DNA from: Bacilli bacterium | GTDB lineage: Bacteria > Bacillota_I > Bacilli_A > RF39 > UBA660 | DNA: 64,000 bases | Assembly: GCA_017626405.1 (NCBI GenBank) | Contig: JAGAIS010000006.1 | Span: 133,100-197,099 of the forward strand | Reading direction: 5' to 3' | Part shown: one piece after another, positions 8,857 through 18,477 of the stretch | Numbering within the stretch: the first letter of the stretch is position 1 | How the letters are laid out: each line of letters opens with the position of its first letter | Notes under the pieces: generated by a model | What the model was told of the DNA's origin: nothing | Database searches by the model: none | Seen by the model: the letters and a program-made list of their open reading frames with translations, nothing else | Position numbers and translations under genes: made by a program

Positions 8857-10092
8857 CTAATTTATACTTCTTTTAATCCAATTTTTCCCATCGACAATTC
8901 TCGATACAATCATTGACGAAACTGTATCTCCAGTAACATTTAATACAGTTGCTGGAGCATCGATAATAGTTGCAATAATAGTAAGAATTGGAAGTAAGCT
9001 CATAGGAAGCCCCATTAAACTTAGAATCATTGTTTCCGAAATCGTTCCTCCACCTATTGGAACAGCGCTTATAAGCAAGTTTGCAATAAAGGCGACACTC
9101 AATATTTTTAATACTTGCCAAGGATCAGAAATATTAATTCCCATTAAATATACAACAAACATTATTTTAAAAACACTTCCAATTATAGAACCATCTTTAT
9201 GAAAGCTAGTTCCCAAAGGAATAACTGTATCACTAATATCACTAGATACTCCAATATTTCTTGAACACTTCTGATTTACCGGTATACTTGCTGCTGAAGA
9301 ACAAGTAGCAAAAGCTGTTAAAGTTGGTGGCAAAATATTTTTTAAATAGGAAACAAATCCTCTTTTACCTCCAGCCAGATAAGCAAATAATGAATAAACT
9401 ATCAAATAATATAAAACAGCTACAGTAAAATAGAGAACGAAAGTTTTAAAATAACCAACGGCAATTGAAACTCCTAGACTTCCCACAACAGATGCAAAGT
9501 AGCATCCAAGACCAATAGGAGCATAAAGCAAAATCATTTCAACAATTTTAAGAATCACATCATTAGTACATAATAATACTTTTTTAAGAGGTTCTACTTT
9601 ATTTCCAAGTTTTAAGATAGCAAATCCAAATAATATTGAGAAAACAATTAAAGCAATAATATTGTCTTTACTAAAGAGTTCACTGAAATCACTCACAGTA
9701 AACACATCTACAGTTCTACTAAGAATGTTCACGTCCTCAACAACTTGAGTATTTACATTTTCAGGTATTATATTTTTGTTGGCATCAACTAAATTAAAAT
9801 TAAGCGTAACAGCAAATGAAACTAAAAGTGCAACAATACTCATTCCAAAAAATGTTATGATAGTACTAATCATTACTTTGCCAAATCTAGCCTTTGAAGA
9901 TAACTTAAATATTGATGTAGTAATCGTCAAGAATATTAAAGGCACAATAACCATAAATAAGGCATTAATAAATAAATCACCAAAAGGTTTTAGAATAACT
10001 GCATCCTCTTTAAAGATAATTCCAATAATAGTACCTATAACAATACTAATAAGCAACAAAATTGTCGATTTATTATTCTTTATAAATTTCAT
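8857..10092 (-). CDS. Dicarboxylate/amino acid:cation symporter (DAACS family)
   Basis: Secondary transporter coupling uptake of acidic amino acids or C4-dicarboxylates to Na+ or H+. About 411 residues with eight or so hydrophobic segments plus re-entrant loops. Family landmarks are the Ser-rich loop SSAASIPVN, PLGTSFHKDGS (place of the NMDGT motif), the SAVPIGGGTISET loop and the last helix IDAPATVLNVTGD. The NMDGT motif is altered here (GTSFHKDGS), which may change ion or substrate choice. The ATG at 10092 is preferred over TTG at 10104 on ribosome-site spacing (GGAGG). Substrate not predictable. Confidence 0.9.
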   Translation of the reverse strand: MKFIKNNKSTILLLISIVIGTIIGIIFKEDAVILKPFGDLFINALFMVIVPLIFLTITTSIFKLSSKARFGKVMISTIITFFGMSIVALLVSFAVTLNFNLVDANKNIIPENVNTQVVEDVNILSRTVDVFTVSDFSELFSKDNIIALIVFSILFGFAILKLGNKVEPLKKVLLCTNDVILKIVEMILLYAPIGLGCYFASVVGSLGVSIAVGYFKTFVLYFTVAVLYYLIVYSLFAYLAGGKRGFVSYLKNILPPTLTAFATCSSAASIPVNQKCSRNIGVSSDISDTVIPLGTSFHKDGSIIGSVFKIMFVVYLMGINISDPWQVLKILSVAFIANLLISAVPIGGGTISETMILSLMGLPMSLLPILTIIATIIDAPATVLNVTGDTVSSMIVSRIVDGKNWIKRSIN

Positions 10093-10143
10093 ATAATCCT
10101 CCAATACAAATTATTCTATATCTTTAAAAATTATTCATAAACA

Positions 10144-10168
10144 CAAAAAAGAAGCCTAAGCAGCTTCT
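10144..10168 (-). terminator. Terminator of the DUF1292-like gene
   Basis: Stem AGAAGC/GCTTCT with a 7-base loop spanning the stop codon, then TTTTTT on the minus strand. Confidence 0.75.
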
Positions 10169-10455
10169 TCTATATCTTCAATATCATTCTCGTAATCGCC
10201 ATTAACTAGCTTATCAGCAACGATATCTTTAAACTCTTCAATTAAATTGTCATACAATTCTTTATCATTAACTGGTTTTAAAAACTCATCATCATCTCTG
10301 ATAATACTTTCAAATATCAAATATTCATCAGTAGGAGTCTCATCTTCTAAAACCCTAACAGAATAAACATATTTATGTTCATTGTCAGTTAATTCTTCAA
10401 GAATCAAATATTCTTGGTTATTTTCTAAAGTAACAATATTGCCAACCTCTATCAT
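10156..10455 (-). CDS. Small acidic DUF1292-like protein
   Basis: A 99-residue protein with a short SH3-like beta start (VGNIVTLENNQEYLILEEL) and very acidic C terminus (NDIEDIEEAA). The opening resembles the DUF1292 (YrzB-like) family of Firmicutes, whose function is not established. It lies 14 bases downstream of the repeat protein gene and shares its transcript and terminator. No signal peptide or membrane segment. Confidence 0.6.
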   Translation of the reverse strand: MIEVGNIVTLENNQEYLILEELTDNEHKYVYSVRVLEDETPTDEYLIFESIIRDDDEFLKPVNDKELYDNLIEEFKDIVADKLVNGDYENDIEDIEEAA

Positions 10456-10469
10456 ATAAGTCCCTCTTT

Positions 10470-12794
10470 CTATAATCTTCTGCTAGGAGCTTCTTCTTCT
10501 ACTGCTCTAGCAATTTCATCAGCACCTTGCTCTAAATTATCAGCATTTCCTAAATCTTCTAGTAATGCTGCTAGTTCTTCATCATCTAAATCCATATTGG
10601 CAGAAGGATCTTCAAGTTCAGCAAACAAGTCTTCTTCATCTTCTTGGTCAGACTCGAAAGCAGCATTTTGAACTTCAGGAGTTTCAACAACTTGTGCCTC
10701 TTGTTCAGGAGTTTCAACTATAGGTGCCTCTTGTTCAGGAGTTTCAACAACTGGTTCTTCATCAATTATCTCTTCTTCTACTTCAGGAGTAACTTCTTCT
10801 TCTACTTCAGGAGTAACTTCTTCTTCAGCAAGTTCCTCCCCCTCAACAACAATTGGTTCATCAATTATATCTTCTAATTCTGCTTCATCAACTGGATGTT
10901 CTTCTCTATCTCTTAAATTTTTTACAAATTTTGAATCTTTAATTTTAGCAATCAATGATGAATGAGTATCCCAAGAGAAAGCTTCACCAAGTACGTCATC
11001 TTTAAACGATCTAATTCCACCAATAGGAGCATAAGCAGCTTCCAAATTATTAATAGTTACCTTAGGCATATCTTTCATATCAATTTCAAACTTACTACTA
11101 GCATTTTCCTTAAGTCCTCTTTGATTATTTCTAAAAGATTTATTTAATCGATCTTGTAGAGCATCAATCAATCGAGGATCTTGATCCGCATCTCTAAGTG
11201 GAATATCTTGACCATCTTCAGTTCTCAACATAAATTCAACTGTTCCCTTTTCATAGTCAAATTCACCAAGATGAATATTTAATCCTTCTTTTCTCATCTT
11301 ACGAGCAATACTTTTTAGTTTTCTAGTTGCTGCTGCACGTTTCCAAACAGTCATTCCGCCTGACGCAATGCCAAGACCAGCAACAGCCAAGATACCACCA
11401 GATAAGACAGGTCCAGCAATAACTCCAAAGCCAAGTCCATTAGCAGCTACTAAGCCAACACCAAGGGCAGCCATTGCTAAATTTCTTTTTGCCGCATCAG
11501 CTTGTCTTCTTCTATTTACTTTATATTCAACATCTTGATTTTGTCTTACAACGTCTTCAGGTTCATCATTTTCTAGCCCATCATTTTCTGGTCCATCATT
11601 CTCAGGTCCATTATTCTCAGGTCCATTATTTTCTGGTCCATCATTCTCAGGTCCGTCATTCTCAGGTCCATTATTTTCTGGTCCATTATTCTCAGGTCCA
11701 TCATTCTCAGGTTCATCATTCTCAGGTCCATTATTCTCAGGTCCATTATTCTCAGGTCCATTATTCTCAGGCCCATCATTTTCTGGTCCATCATTTTCTG
11801 GTCCATCATTCTCAGGTCCATTATTTTCTGGTCCATCATTAGCAACCTTTTGTTCATCATTATACTTTTGAACATCTTCAATTAAATTAGAAAACTCTTT
11901 AGTGGTCTTCATAACACAATTAGCAAACTTCTTAATATCTTTATCTTCTGTTGCTTTTTTCATTGCCTTGCATTTTTCATTGATGCTATTAATTAATTCT
12001 TTTTCTGTTTGATACTCATTTTTCAATTTAGTGAAAGAAGCCATTAATTTACTTAAATCAGACAGAATGTCAATTTTGTCTTCCATCAATCCAGCAGATA
12101 TCGTGTCTACATTTTCAAATTCATTTTTAATATTATCTTCCATCGAAATAATAACTTGATTAAATGTTGATTGAATTAAATTAGTTGCATCAATTAATGC
12201 TGTATTAATACGGAAAGTTAATTCAGTTTTACGATTATCCTTTAATGCTTGAATTCTACGATTAGCAATTTCTCTCTTCTCATCAGCTGTTGTAACTTTA
12301 GTTGCTTGATAAAGGCAATCATCAATAACATTTTGATTTCTAGCCATATCGGCTACATATTGTAAATTTAAAGCTGATAGACGACTATTTGAACGTCTAA
12401 TATCAACTAATTTATCTTGTAAGTCTTTTAAAAACTTATGAGCTGATTGATGCATTTCATAACTAGCTTCAGCCATCATATCCTTTAATTCGATTTCTCT
12501 GTCAGCTACAAACATAGCATCTTTTGCTAAACCTCTCTTTTGAGTTTCTGATAAAAGCCCATAAGGAATAACTTCTCCATTCTCATCATGATACTTTCTA
12601 TCATCATCTAAAGCATCATAAGATTGTTCAGAAGCATTTCCGTTAGTAGCAACCGAACTATTGTAATTTTCTACTTCTTTTGAAATAGAATCACATTTTT
12701 CTCCTAATTCCTTTAGTTTGTCTTCGTAGTTATTAAAAATATCACAAAACTCACTGGTATTTCCAATAACTTCATTTACATAACTTTGTTCCAT
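10470..12794 (-). CDS. Large coiled-coil/membrane protein with GPEN pentapeptide repeat
   Basis: A 774-residue protein of unknown family. Visible parts in order: a predicted alpha-helical, coiled-coil N-terminal half (residues 1-~315); 19 tandem pentapeptides of type (D/N)GPEN; a short basic stretch (NRRRQADAAKR); two hydrophobic Gly/Ala-rich segments (MAALGVGLVAANGLGFGV and GGILAVAGLGIASGG) that could form a membrane hairpin; a compact domain (GLNIHLGEFDYEKGTVEFML) with no known match; and a Glu-rich tail with VETPEQEA-type repeats. No signal peptide. The ATG has a strong GGAGGAAG site. It lies in its own unit with a DUF1292-like gene, next to smc. The rod-repeat-hydrophobic layout suggests a structural or scaffold role (inference). 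Confidence 0.8.
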   Translation of the reverse strand: MEQSYVNEVIGNTSEFCDIFNNYEDKLKELGEKCDSISKEVENYNSSVATNGNASEQSYDALDDDRKYHDENGEVIPYGLLSETQKRGLAKDAMFVADREIELKDMMAEASYEMHQSAHKFLKDLQDKLVDIRRSNSRLSALNLQYVADMARNQNVIDDCLYQATKVTTADEKREIANRRIQALKDNRKTELTFRINTALIDATNLIQSTFNQVIISMEDNIKNEFENVDTISAGLMEDKIDILSDLSKLMASFTKLKNEYQTEKELINSINEKCKAMKKATEDKDIKKFANCVMKTTKEFSNLIEDVQKYNDEQKVANDGPENNGPENDGPENDGPENDGPENNGPENNGPENNGPENDEPENDGPENNGPENNGPENDGPENDGPENNGPENNGPENDGPENDGLENDEPEDVVRQNQDVEYKVNRRRQADAAKRNLAMAALGVGLVAANGLGFGVIAGPVLSGGILAVAGLGIASGGMTVWKRAAATRKLKSIARKMRKEGLNIHLGEFDYEKGTVEFMLRTEDGQDIPLRDADQDPRLIDALQDRLNKSFRNNQRGLKENASSKFEIDMKDMPKVTINNLEAAYAPIGGIRSFKDDVLGEAFSWDTHSSLIAKIKDSKFVKNLRDREEHPVDEAELEDIIDEPIVVEGEELAEEEVTPEVEEEVTPEVEEEIIDEEPVVETPEQEAPIVETPEQEAQVVETPEVQNAAFESDQEDEEDLFAELEDPSANMDLDDEELAALLEDLGNADNLEQGADEIARAVEEEAPSRRL
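11553..11837 (-). repeat. 15-bp minisatellite, 19 units, coding (D/N)GPEN
   Basis: Nineteen in-frame 15-base units, each encoding DGPEN or NGPEN, with variants DEPEN, DGLEN and DEPED at the 3' side. Units are nearly identical at the DNA level. Because the period is a multiple of three, other frames stay open across it. Copy number is likely to vary between strains by slippage. Confidence 0.95.
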
Positions 12795-12844
12795 TTTTCT
12801 TCCTCCACATCTTAAATAACTAAGATTTTCCTTTTTACCGAACT

Positions 12845-12873
12845 AATATATCTTAGCCAATATTTTATTTCAA
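12845..12873 (-). promoter_or_regulatory. Promoter of the repeat-protein gene
   Basis: Minus strand TTGAAA (12873-12868), 17-base spacer, TATATT (12850-12845), 51 bases upstream of the ATG at 12794. Confidence 0.6.
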
Positions 12874-12946
12874 TAAAAACAACATAGTTATCTACTATAT
12901 ACATAAAGTTTATCATTAAATTTGTAATTTGTATAGTAAAAATTAA

Positions 12947-15895
12947 TTATTCTTCAATATTTTCTAATCTTACACTGACAAGTTTTGACACTCCGCTCTC
13001 CTGCATTGTTATTCCATATAGAGTATTTGCATATTCCATCGTTCTCTTTTTATGAGTAATAACGATAAATTGGCTTGCTTTCTCGTATTCTTTAATATAT
13101 GTTCCAAATTGATCGACATTAGCTTCATCAAGAGCTGCTTCAACCTCATCAAGCACACAGAAAGGTACAACGCGAATATTTAGAATACTAAATAGTAGTG
13201 CAATAGCTGTCAAAGTCATTTCTCCACCCGAAAGTGTTGCAACGTTCTTTAAACTCTTTCCTGGAGGTTCCGCTTTAATATCAACTCCAGTATTTAATAT
13301 ATCATCGGGTTCAGTAAGCACTAAAGAAGCAGAGCCACCTCTAAATAGTTTCTTAAATACCGAACCAAACTCCTGATTAACGAGTTCGAATGTATCCATA
13401 AACCTCTTTTTCATCGTTTCATCTAAATCCGTAATAATTTCCATCAAATTGTGAATAGCGCCCTCTAAATCTGCTTTTTGCTCACTCAAGAAAGTATATC
13501 TACTATTAACTCTCTCAAACTCGGCAATACTTCCGACATTTACATCGCCCAAATCTCTAATTTCACGCTTTAAATAATTCACTTTAGTACGAGCTGTATT
13601 TTCATCTATGTCCAAAATATAGTTATCTTTAGCTGCATCATATGTAATTTGATAGTCTTCATTTAAACGATTTAGTAATCCATCGAGTTTAACATCCATT
13701 TTACCAATACTAATCTTTTTCTCCATTATTTCATTTTGAAGTTTATTATACTCTTGATTATTCTTTCTACTAATACTCTCTAATTCGTTGATTTCATTAG
13801 TTACATCATTCTTTTTTACCTTCAATTTATTAATCTTGCTTTCTAAAATTTCTTTTTTCGATGAAACGTCGACAATATCTGATAATATTTTATCAAGATA
13901 ATCATCTGTAGAATGATTTTTTACACTAGATGTCCCACGCAATTCCTTTTGATTATCATCTAACTTCTTATTTAATTCAGCTTCTTCAATTTTCATTTGA
14001 TGAAGTATGGAAGCAATTCTTGCTTCATCAGTTTTTGAACTAATTACTTTATCTTCTAAAATACTTAAATCTTGATCAATAGAATTAATATGTTCTTCCA
14101 TCAATTTGATTTCATTAGTTAAAACACTTAAATCTTTGTTTAATTTATCAAGTAAGAAACGGTCGTTCATAACACCCTTAGATGATTTGTTGATTCCACC
14201 AGTAATAGCTCCGCCAGTATGTAAGAGTTCTCCATCTAACGTAATTATGCGGTATCGATAGCCAATATTTTTCCCAAGTTTATTCATAGTATCTATATTA
14301 TTTACAATAATGACGTTTCCAAGTTGATTCTCCATTATTGATTTGTATAGAGGATTATATGTAATAAGGTCTGCAGCAACACCAACAAACCCAACAGTCG
14401 CTTGACATATTTTCAAAGTATCTTCATCAATACCTCTAGGTTTTATAACGCTAATTGGAAAAAATGTTGCTCTACCAAGTTTATTTGTACTCAAGTATTC
14501 AATTGCACCTTTTGCCGATGCTTCATCATCACATATAATAACCGAACTGTTTCCGCCTAAAGCCGTTTCTATTGCTGTTACATATTTTTCCTCGGTATCA
14601 ATAAGTTTTATCAATACATCATGTATTCCTTTTAATCGAGGATTACTTAAAACACTTTTAACAGCATATGGTATCTTCGAATCATTCTCGATTGAATCAT
14701 TTAGAACTTCAATTCTATTCTTAATACTTGCTTCTTCTTTTATTTTATTAGATAGTTCGCTAGATAAAGTCGATTTCTTTAAATTAGTTAGACGATGTTC
14801 TTCTTCTATTTCTTGAACGATTCTTTTCTTATCTTCTAATTCTAATTCTCTTTCTTTAATATTACTTGTAATAACATTAATATTCTTTTTAATTGTTGCC
14901 TCATTCTCTTTTAAAATTAAAATATTATTCTCTAGTTTTTGATTTTCTACTTCATATTTTCTTCTCTCGCTTGCAACATGTTTTTCCATTTCTAATTCAG
15001 ATAGCTTTTGGTTTATCTTAATGAGTTCTTCTGTATCACTAGAAATATCTTCATCAATTTTAATAGATTGTGTCTTAAGAGTTTCAATCTTTGAATCTTC
15101 AACACTAGAATCATTACTCATGCTAGATAACTTTTCACTTAAAGAATCAATACTTGTTTTCGTATTCTCATAATCGTCATTAATTCTTTTTATATCACTT
15201 GCTATTAAAGCTACTTCAACTCCCTTAAGTTCCTCTTTAAAATTTAAAAATTTAGTAGCTGTTTCCGCTTGTATTCTAAGAGGTTCTACACTACTTTCTA
15301 ATTCATCAATTACAAGAGTAACCTTTTCTAAATTATCATTTGTATTATCTAGTTTACGCATTGTCTCTTCTTTGCGCTTTTTATATTTTAATACTCCAGC
15401 CGCTTCTTCAATTACAACTCTTCTATCAATTGGTCTTCCCTTAATTATTTCAACTATCTTACCTTGCGAAATAATAGAAAAAGAATCAGCATTTGCTCCA
15501 CTATCTAAAAATAAATCTGTAATATCCTTTTTTCTAACTTTCGTATTATTTATGTAATACTCATTTTCCCCCGTCTTAAATACTTCTCTTTTAATTTCAA
15601 TTTCTGCTAAATCAGAAGCCAAATAATGATCGCTGTTGTCAAAGGTTAAAGATACCCACGCTCTAGTAAGTGGACTTCTAGAAGTAGAACCTGCAAATAT
15701 ACAATCACTTGCCTTCTCTCCTCCACGAATTTCCTTTAAACTCGATTCTCCCAAAACCCATTTTATCGCATCGACGACATTACTTTTACCGGAACCATTC
15801 GGTCCAACAATACCAGTAATGCCATCGCCAACATTAATTTCTATCTTATCAGCAAATGATTTAAAACCATGTGCTTTAATACTTAATAATTTCAA
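12947..15895 (-). CDS. smc: Chromosome partition protein Smc (short-armed)
   Basis: SMC ATPase of the bacterial condensin, organising the chromosome with ScpA/ScpB. The 982 residues include Walker A GPNGSGKS (residues ~31-38), the first coiled coil, a hinge (from ~410: LKGIHDVLIKLID ... GGNSSVIICDDE), the second coiled coil, ABC signature LSGGEMTLTAIALL and Walker B CVLDEVEAALDEAN. Bacterial Smc is usually 1,150-1,200 residues; the shortfall is in the coiled-coil arms, not the heads or hinge. It starts with TTG at 15895, supported by GAGGTG six bases upstream. The gene follows rnc with the stop only three bases away, the conserved rnc-smc pair. Confidence 0.97.
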   Translation of the reverse strand: MKLLSIKAHGFKSFADKIEINVGDGITGIVGPNGSGKSNVVDAIKWVLGESSLKEIRGGEKASDCIFAGSTSRSPLTRAWVSLTFDNSDHYLASDLAEIEIKREVFKTGENEYYINNTKVRKKDITDLFLDSGANADSFSIISQGKIVEIIKGRPIDRRVVIEEAAGVLKYKKRKEETMRKLDNTNDNLEKVTLVIDELESSVEPLRIQAETATKFLNFKEELKGVEVALIASDIKRINDDYENTKTSIDSLSEKLSSMSNDSSVEDSKIETLKTQSIKIDEDISSDTEELIKINQKLSELEMEKHVASERRKYEVENQKLENNILILKENEATIKKNINVITSNIKERELELEDKKRIVQEIEEEHRLTNLKKSTLSSELSNKIKEEASIKNRIEVLNDSIENDSKIPYAVKSVLSNPRLKGIHDVLIKLIDTEEKYVTAIETALGGNSSVIICDDEASAKGAIEYLSTNKLGRATFFPISVIKPRGIDEDTLKICQATVGFVGVAADLITYNPLYKSIMENQLGNVIIVNNIDTMNKLGKNIGYRYRIITLDGELLHTGGAITGGINKSSKGVMNDRFLLDKLNKDLSVLTNEIKLMEEHINSIDQDLSILEDKVISSKTDEARIASILHQMKIEEAELNKKLDDNQKELRGTSSVKNHSTDDYLDKILSDIVDVSSKKEILESKINKLKVKKNDVTNEINELESISRKNNQEYNKLQNEIMEKKISIGKMDVKLDGLLNRLNEDYQITYDAAKDNYILDIDENTARTKVNYLKREIRDLGDVNVGSIAEFERVNSRYTFLSEQKADLEGAIHNLMEIITDLDETMKKRFMDTFELVNQEFGSVFKKLFRGGSASLVLTEPDDILNTGVDIKAEPPGKSLKNVATLSGGEMTLTAIALLFSILNIRVVPFCVLDEVEAALDEANVDQFGTYIKEYEKASQFIVITHKKRTMEYANTLYGITMQESGVSKLVSVRLENIEE

Positions 15896-15898
15896 ATC

Positions 15899-16549
15899 TT
15901 ACACCTCATTTGCCTGTTTTTTTATCGCATCATTCGCCGCTTCCTGTTCAGCCTCTTTTTTAGACTTCCCAACTCCATGTCCAAAACGAATACCATCTAC
16001 TAGTACGTCAACTTCAAAAGTCTTATCATGAGCAGGTCCCGTTTCACTAGTAACTACATACTCTAGGCTCTTCTTATCTGTTTGAACCATCTCTTGTAAA
16101 TAAGACTTACTATCATGAATAAAATTATATCCACTCTCCACATATGGAACAATAATAGATAAAGCAAACTTTTTAGCTACACTAAATCCATGTTCTAAAA
16201 ATATTACCGCCAAGACACTCTCAAAACAATCAGCAACAATTGATTCAGTAAGTTTATTTATACCATTGCCAACTCTTATATGTTTAGTTAGTCCAATTTT
16301 ATTACTATATTCAAAAAGAGCATTTTCACAAACATAACTAGCTCTAACTTTAGACATATCTCCCTCTTTTAAATTAGTCTTAAGATAGAAATATTCTGAA
16401 GTAGCTAATTCTAAAACCGCATCTCCCAAAAACTCTAATCGTTCATAACTATTAACTTTCTCCTCATTTGCATAAGAAGAATGAGTTAAGGCAGTTAACA
16501 ATAATTCTTCGTTTTTAATTTTTATTCCTGCATTATCTAGAAAGTCCAT
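15899..16549 (-). CDS. rnc: Ribonuclease III
   Basis: Double-stranded-RNA endonuclease that processes rRNA and mRNA. The 216-residue protein has the RNase III signature ERLEFLGDAVLEL (catalytic Glu and Asp) and the second catalytic cluster ADCFESVLA, followed by a dsRNA-binding domain (SYLQEMVQTDKKSLEY ... GVGKSKKEAEQEAANDAIKK). Length is normal. It starts at ATG 16549 with GGTGAT upstream and is directly followed by smc. Confidence 0.97.
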   Translation of the reverse strand: MDFLDNAGIKIKNEELLLTALTHSSYANEEKVNSYERLEFLGDAVLELATSEYFYLKTNLKEGDMSKVRASYVCENALFEYSNKIGLTKHIRVGNGINKLTESIVADCFESVLAVIFLEHGFSVAKKFALSIIVPYVESGYNFIHDSKSYLQEMVQTDKKSLEYVVTSETGPAHDKTFEVDVLVDGIRFGHGVGKSKKEAEQEAANDAIKKQANEV

Positions 16550-16652
16550 TTATTATCACCAATATAATTATACATAAAACTTGTAGTTTAATCTAGTTAT
16601 AATTTACAAAAAGCCCATATTTTGGTATATTTAAGGGGATGGTGATGATAAA

Positions 16653-17516
16653 ATGAAAAGAATAAAACTAGTATTATTAAGCATTATTACCCTAACTATA
16701 CTAACGGGATGTTTTAAACGAGATACAATGGATAACATAAGTATTTATACTACATCTTATCCTATTTATTATTTAATGGAATCAATATATGGATACAATT
16801 CAGAAGTTGATTCCATATATCCTAATGGTGTCGATATCAACAAATACGAATTAACAGATAAGAAAATAGAAGAATATGCCAAAACTGACTTATTTGTATA
16901 TAACGGATTGAGTAATGAAAAAACAATAGCTGCCGCATTCACTAACAAGAATAAGAACATAAAATTAATAGATGTATCTAGGGGAATTGCAGTTAACGAA
17001 GATGAAAACGAATTATGGTATTCTCCATCTAATTATTTAATGCTAGCAGAAAATATAAAGGATTCTTTGCTAACATATGTAAGCTCCACAATAGTTAAGC
17101 AAGAGATTACAAATAACTATGATGATATTAAACTTATAATATCAGAATATGATGCAGATTTGAAAACTATTGCTGATAACGCAACAAATAAGAGAATAAT
17201 AGTAGGAAATAAAATGTTTAAGTTCTTAGAGAAATATGGATTTGAAGTTTTAGTAATATCAAGCGATGAACCAAATAACACTCGCAATTATAATAAGGCA
17301 AAAAAATACATCGAGGACAAATCCAATAGTTACATATTTGTTTTGTCAAGTGATGAAGATGATGAAAACGTAAAAACATACGAAGCTCTTGGTGCAGAAA
17401 AAATAACAATCGACTCTATGAGTAATTTAACCGATGAACAAGTATCTGATAATATGGATTATGAAACACTAATGGATATTTTTCTAGAAGCTATTAAGAT
17501 GGAGGTGTTTAATTAA
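16653..17516 (+). CDS. ZnuA/TroA-like lipoprotein lacking the metal-binding histidines
   Basis: A 287-residue protein with lipobox LTGC and the overall pattern of ZnuA-type metal ABC transporter binding proteins (IYTTSYPIYYLMESIYG ... YNGLSNE ... NYDDIKLIISEYDADL). In that family the metal is held by conserved histidines and an acidic residue. At the matching places this protein reads PNGVDINKYELT (usual His replaced by Asn) and ELWYSPSNY (the His before W replaced), and the later HxxF-type His site reads VGNKMFKFLEKYG. No permease or ATPase gene is nearby. It overlaps the DHH gene by one base (TAATG). A redeployed, possibly non-metal-binding member is likely. Confidence 0.75.
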   Translation: MKRIKLVLLSIITLTILTGCFKRDTMDNISIYTTSYPIYYLMESIYGYNSEVDSIYPNGVDINKYELTDKKIEEYAKTDLFVYNGLSNEKTIAAAFTNKNKNIKLIDVSRGIAVNEDENELWYSPSNYLMLAENIKDSLLTYVSSTIVKQEITNNYDDIKLIISEYDADLKTIADNATNKRIIVGNKMFKFLEKYGFEVLVISSDEPNNTRNYNKAKKYIEDKSNSYIFVLSSDEDDENVKTYEALGAEKITIDSMSNLTDEQVSDNMDYETLMDIFLEAIKMEVFN

Positions 17517-18436
17517 TGAAAACTCTACTTATAACACACACTGATTTAGACGGCATCTCCCCAATAATTCTATTGAATTTAATTAACGAAAAATTCGATT
17601 ATAAATCTATCGAAATACACGATATCGAAACCGAATTTGAAAAACTATTTGAATCAAATATTAAAGAATATGACATTGTGTATATATGCGATCTAACAAT
17701 ACCTGAAAGTATTTACGATAAGATGGAAAGCGAAAATATCAATTATTATGTCTTCGATCATCATGCAACTCACGAATATGCCCTTGATAATCCAAGAGTA
17801 ACATTAGTTTTCGACTATGAAGGCAAAAAGACATGTGCAACAGAAGTATTCTATAAATACTTAGTTAATACTCATAAAGAATTAGATACTCCAGTTATAA
17901 GAGATTATGTTGAACAAGTAAGACAATTGGACACATTTACATTCGAATCAGATAAAGGACGAGACTTAGATATAATTAAAGAAGCACTAGGAAAAAAGAA
18001 GTTTATTCAGTCAATGGGAAGAAGATTAAAAAAAGACGGAACAGAATTCACATTCTCTGCATTTGAAAAAAGGTTTACAAAAATAAAAAAGGAAGAATTG
18101 CTTCGCTTCATGGAAAACAAAGAAACTAAGATGTTTAAATATCTTATTCAAGGTAAAAAATGTGGAGTTGTATTCTCTGAGAACAATAAAAGTGAACTTG
18201 GAAACTTCCTTTCTGAAAGGCATCCCGAATTAGATTTAATCATATTAATTGATGCAGCATCGAGAATTTCATATCGAACTTGTAAAGAAGATTGCCCAGT
18301 CAATGAATTTGCAAGCACTTATGGTGGCGGAGGACATCCTAAAGCTAGCGGTTCAAAATTTAATGATGACAATAGAAGAAAAATAATTGAAGATTATTTT
18401 GGCGATATAAAAGAATTAATTGAAGAAGACAATTAA
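17516..18436 (+). CDS. DHH/DHHA1 phosphoesterase, NrnB-like
   Basis: Metal-dependent phosphoesterase of the DHH superfamily, which includes nanoRNases that degrade short oligoribonucleotides and cyclic-dinucleotide products. The 306 residues show the motifs in order: HTDLDG near the N terminus, CDLT, the FDHH motif, and the C-terminal DHHA1 GGGGHPKASG substrate loop. This is closest in plan to NrnB (YngD) of Bacillus, not to the membrane GdpP. The ATG overlaps the stop of the ZnuA-like gene with a GGAGGTG site inside it, so the two are translationally coupled. Substrate specificity is inferred. Confidence 0.88.
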   Translation: MKTLLITHTDLDGISPIILLNLINEKFDYKSIEIHDIETEFEKLFESNIKEYDIVYICDLTIPESIYDKMESENINYYVFDHHATHEYALDNPRVTLVFDYEGKKTCATEVFYKYLVNTHKELDTPVIRDYVEQVRQLDTFTFESDKGRDLDIIKEALGKKKFIQSMGRRLKKDGTEFTFSAFEKRFTKIKKEELLRFMENKETKMFKYLIQGKKCGVVFSENNKSELGNFLSERHPELDLIILIDAASRISYRTCKEDCPVNEFASTYGGGGHPKASGSKFNDDNRRKIIEDYFGDIKELIEEDN

Positions 18437-18477
18437 TTCTTTTTTTCATTTATTTTACTATTTTTTAAGAACTTTTA

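Noticed and set aside
11474-11881. Open frames on the plus strand (11474-11842) and in another minus frame (11573-11881) across the GPEN repeat
   Set aside because: They are open only because the 15-bp repeat period is a multiple of three. They lack ribosome binding sites and have repetitive, unlikely compositions.
12947-15895. Smc as a truncated pseudogene
   Set aside because: Both ATPase halves, hinge, signature and Walker B are intact in one frame; only the arms are short.
16598-16603. TATAAT as promoter of the ZnuA-like gene
   Set aside because: The nearest TTG-type -35 is only 11 bases away and the 17-base position reads TAAAAC, so evidence is too weak.
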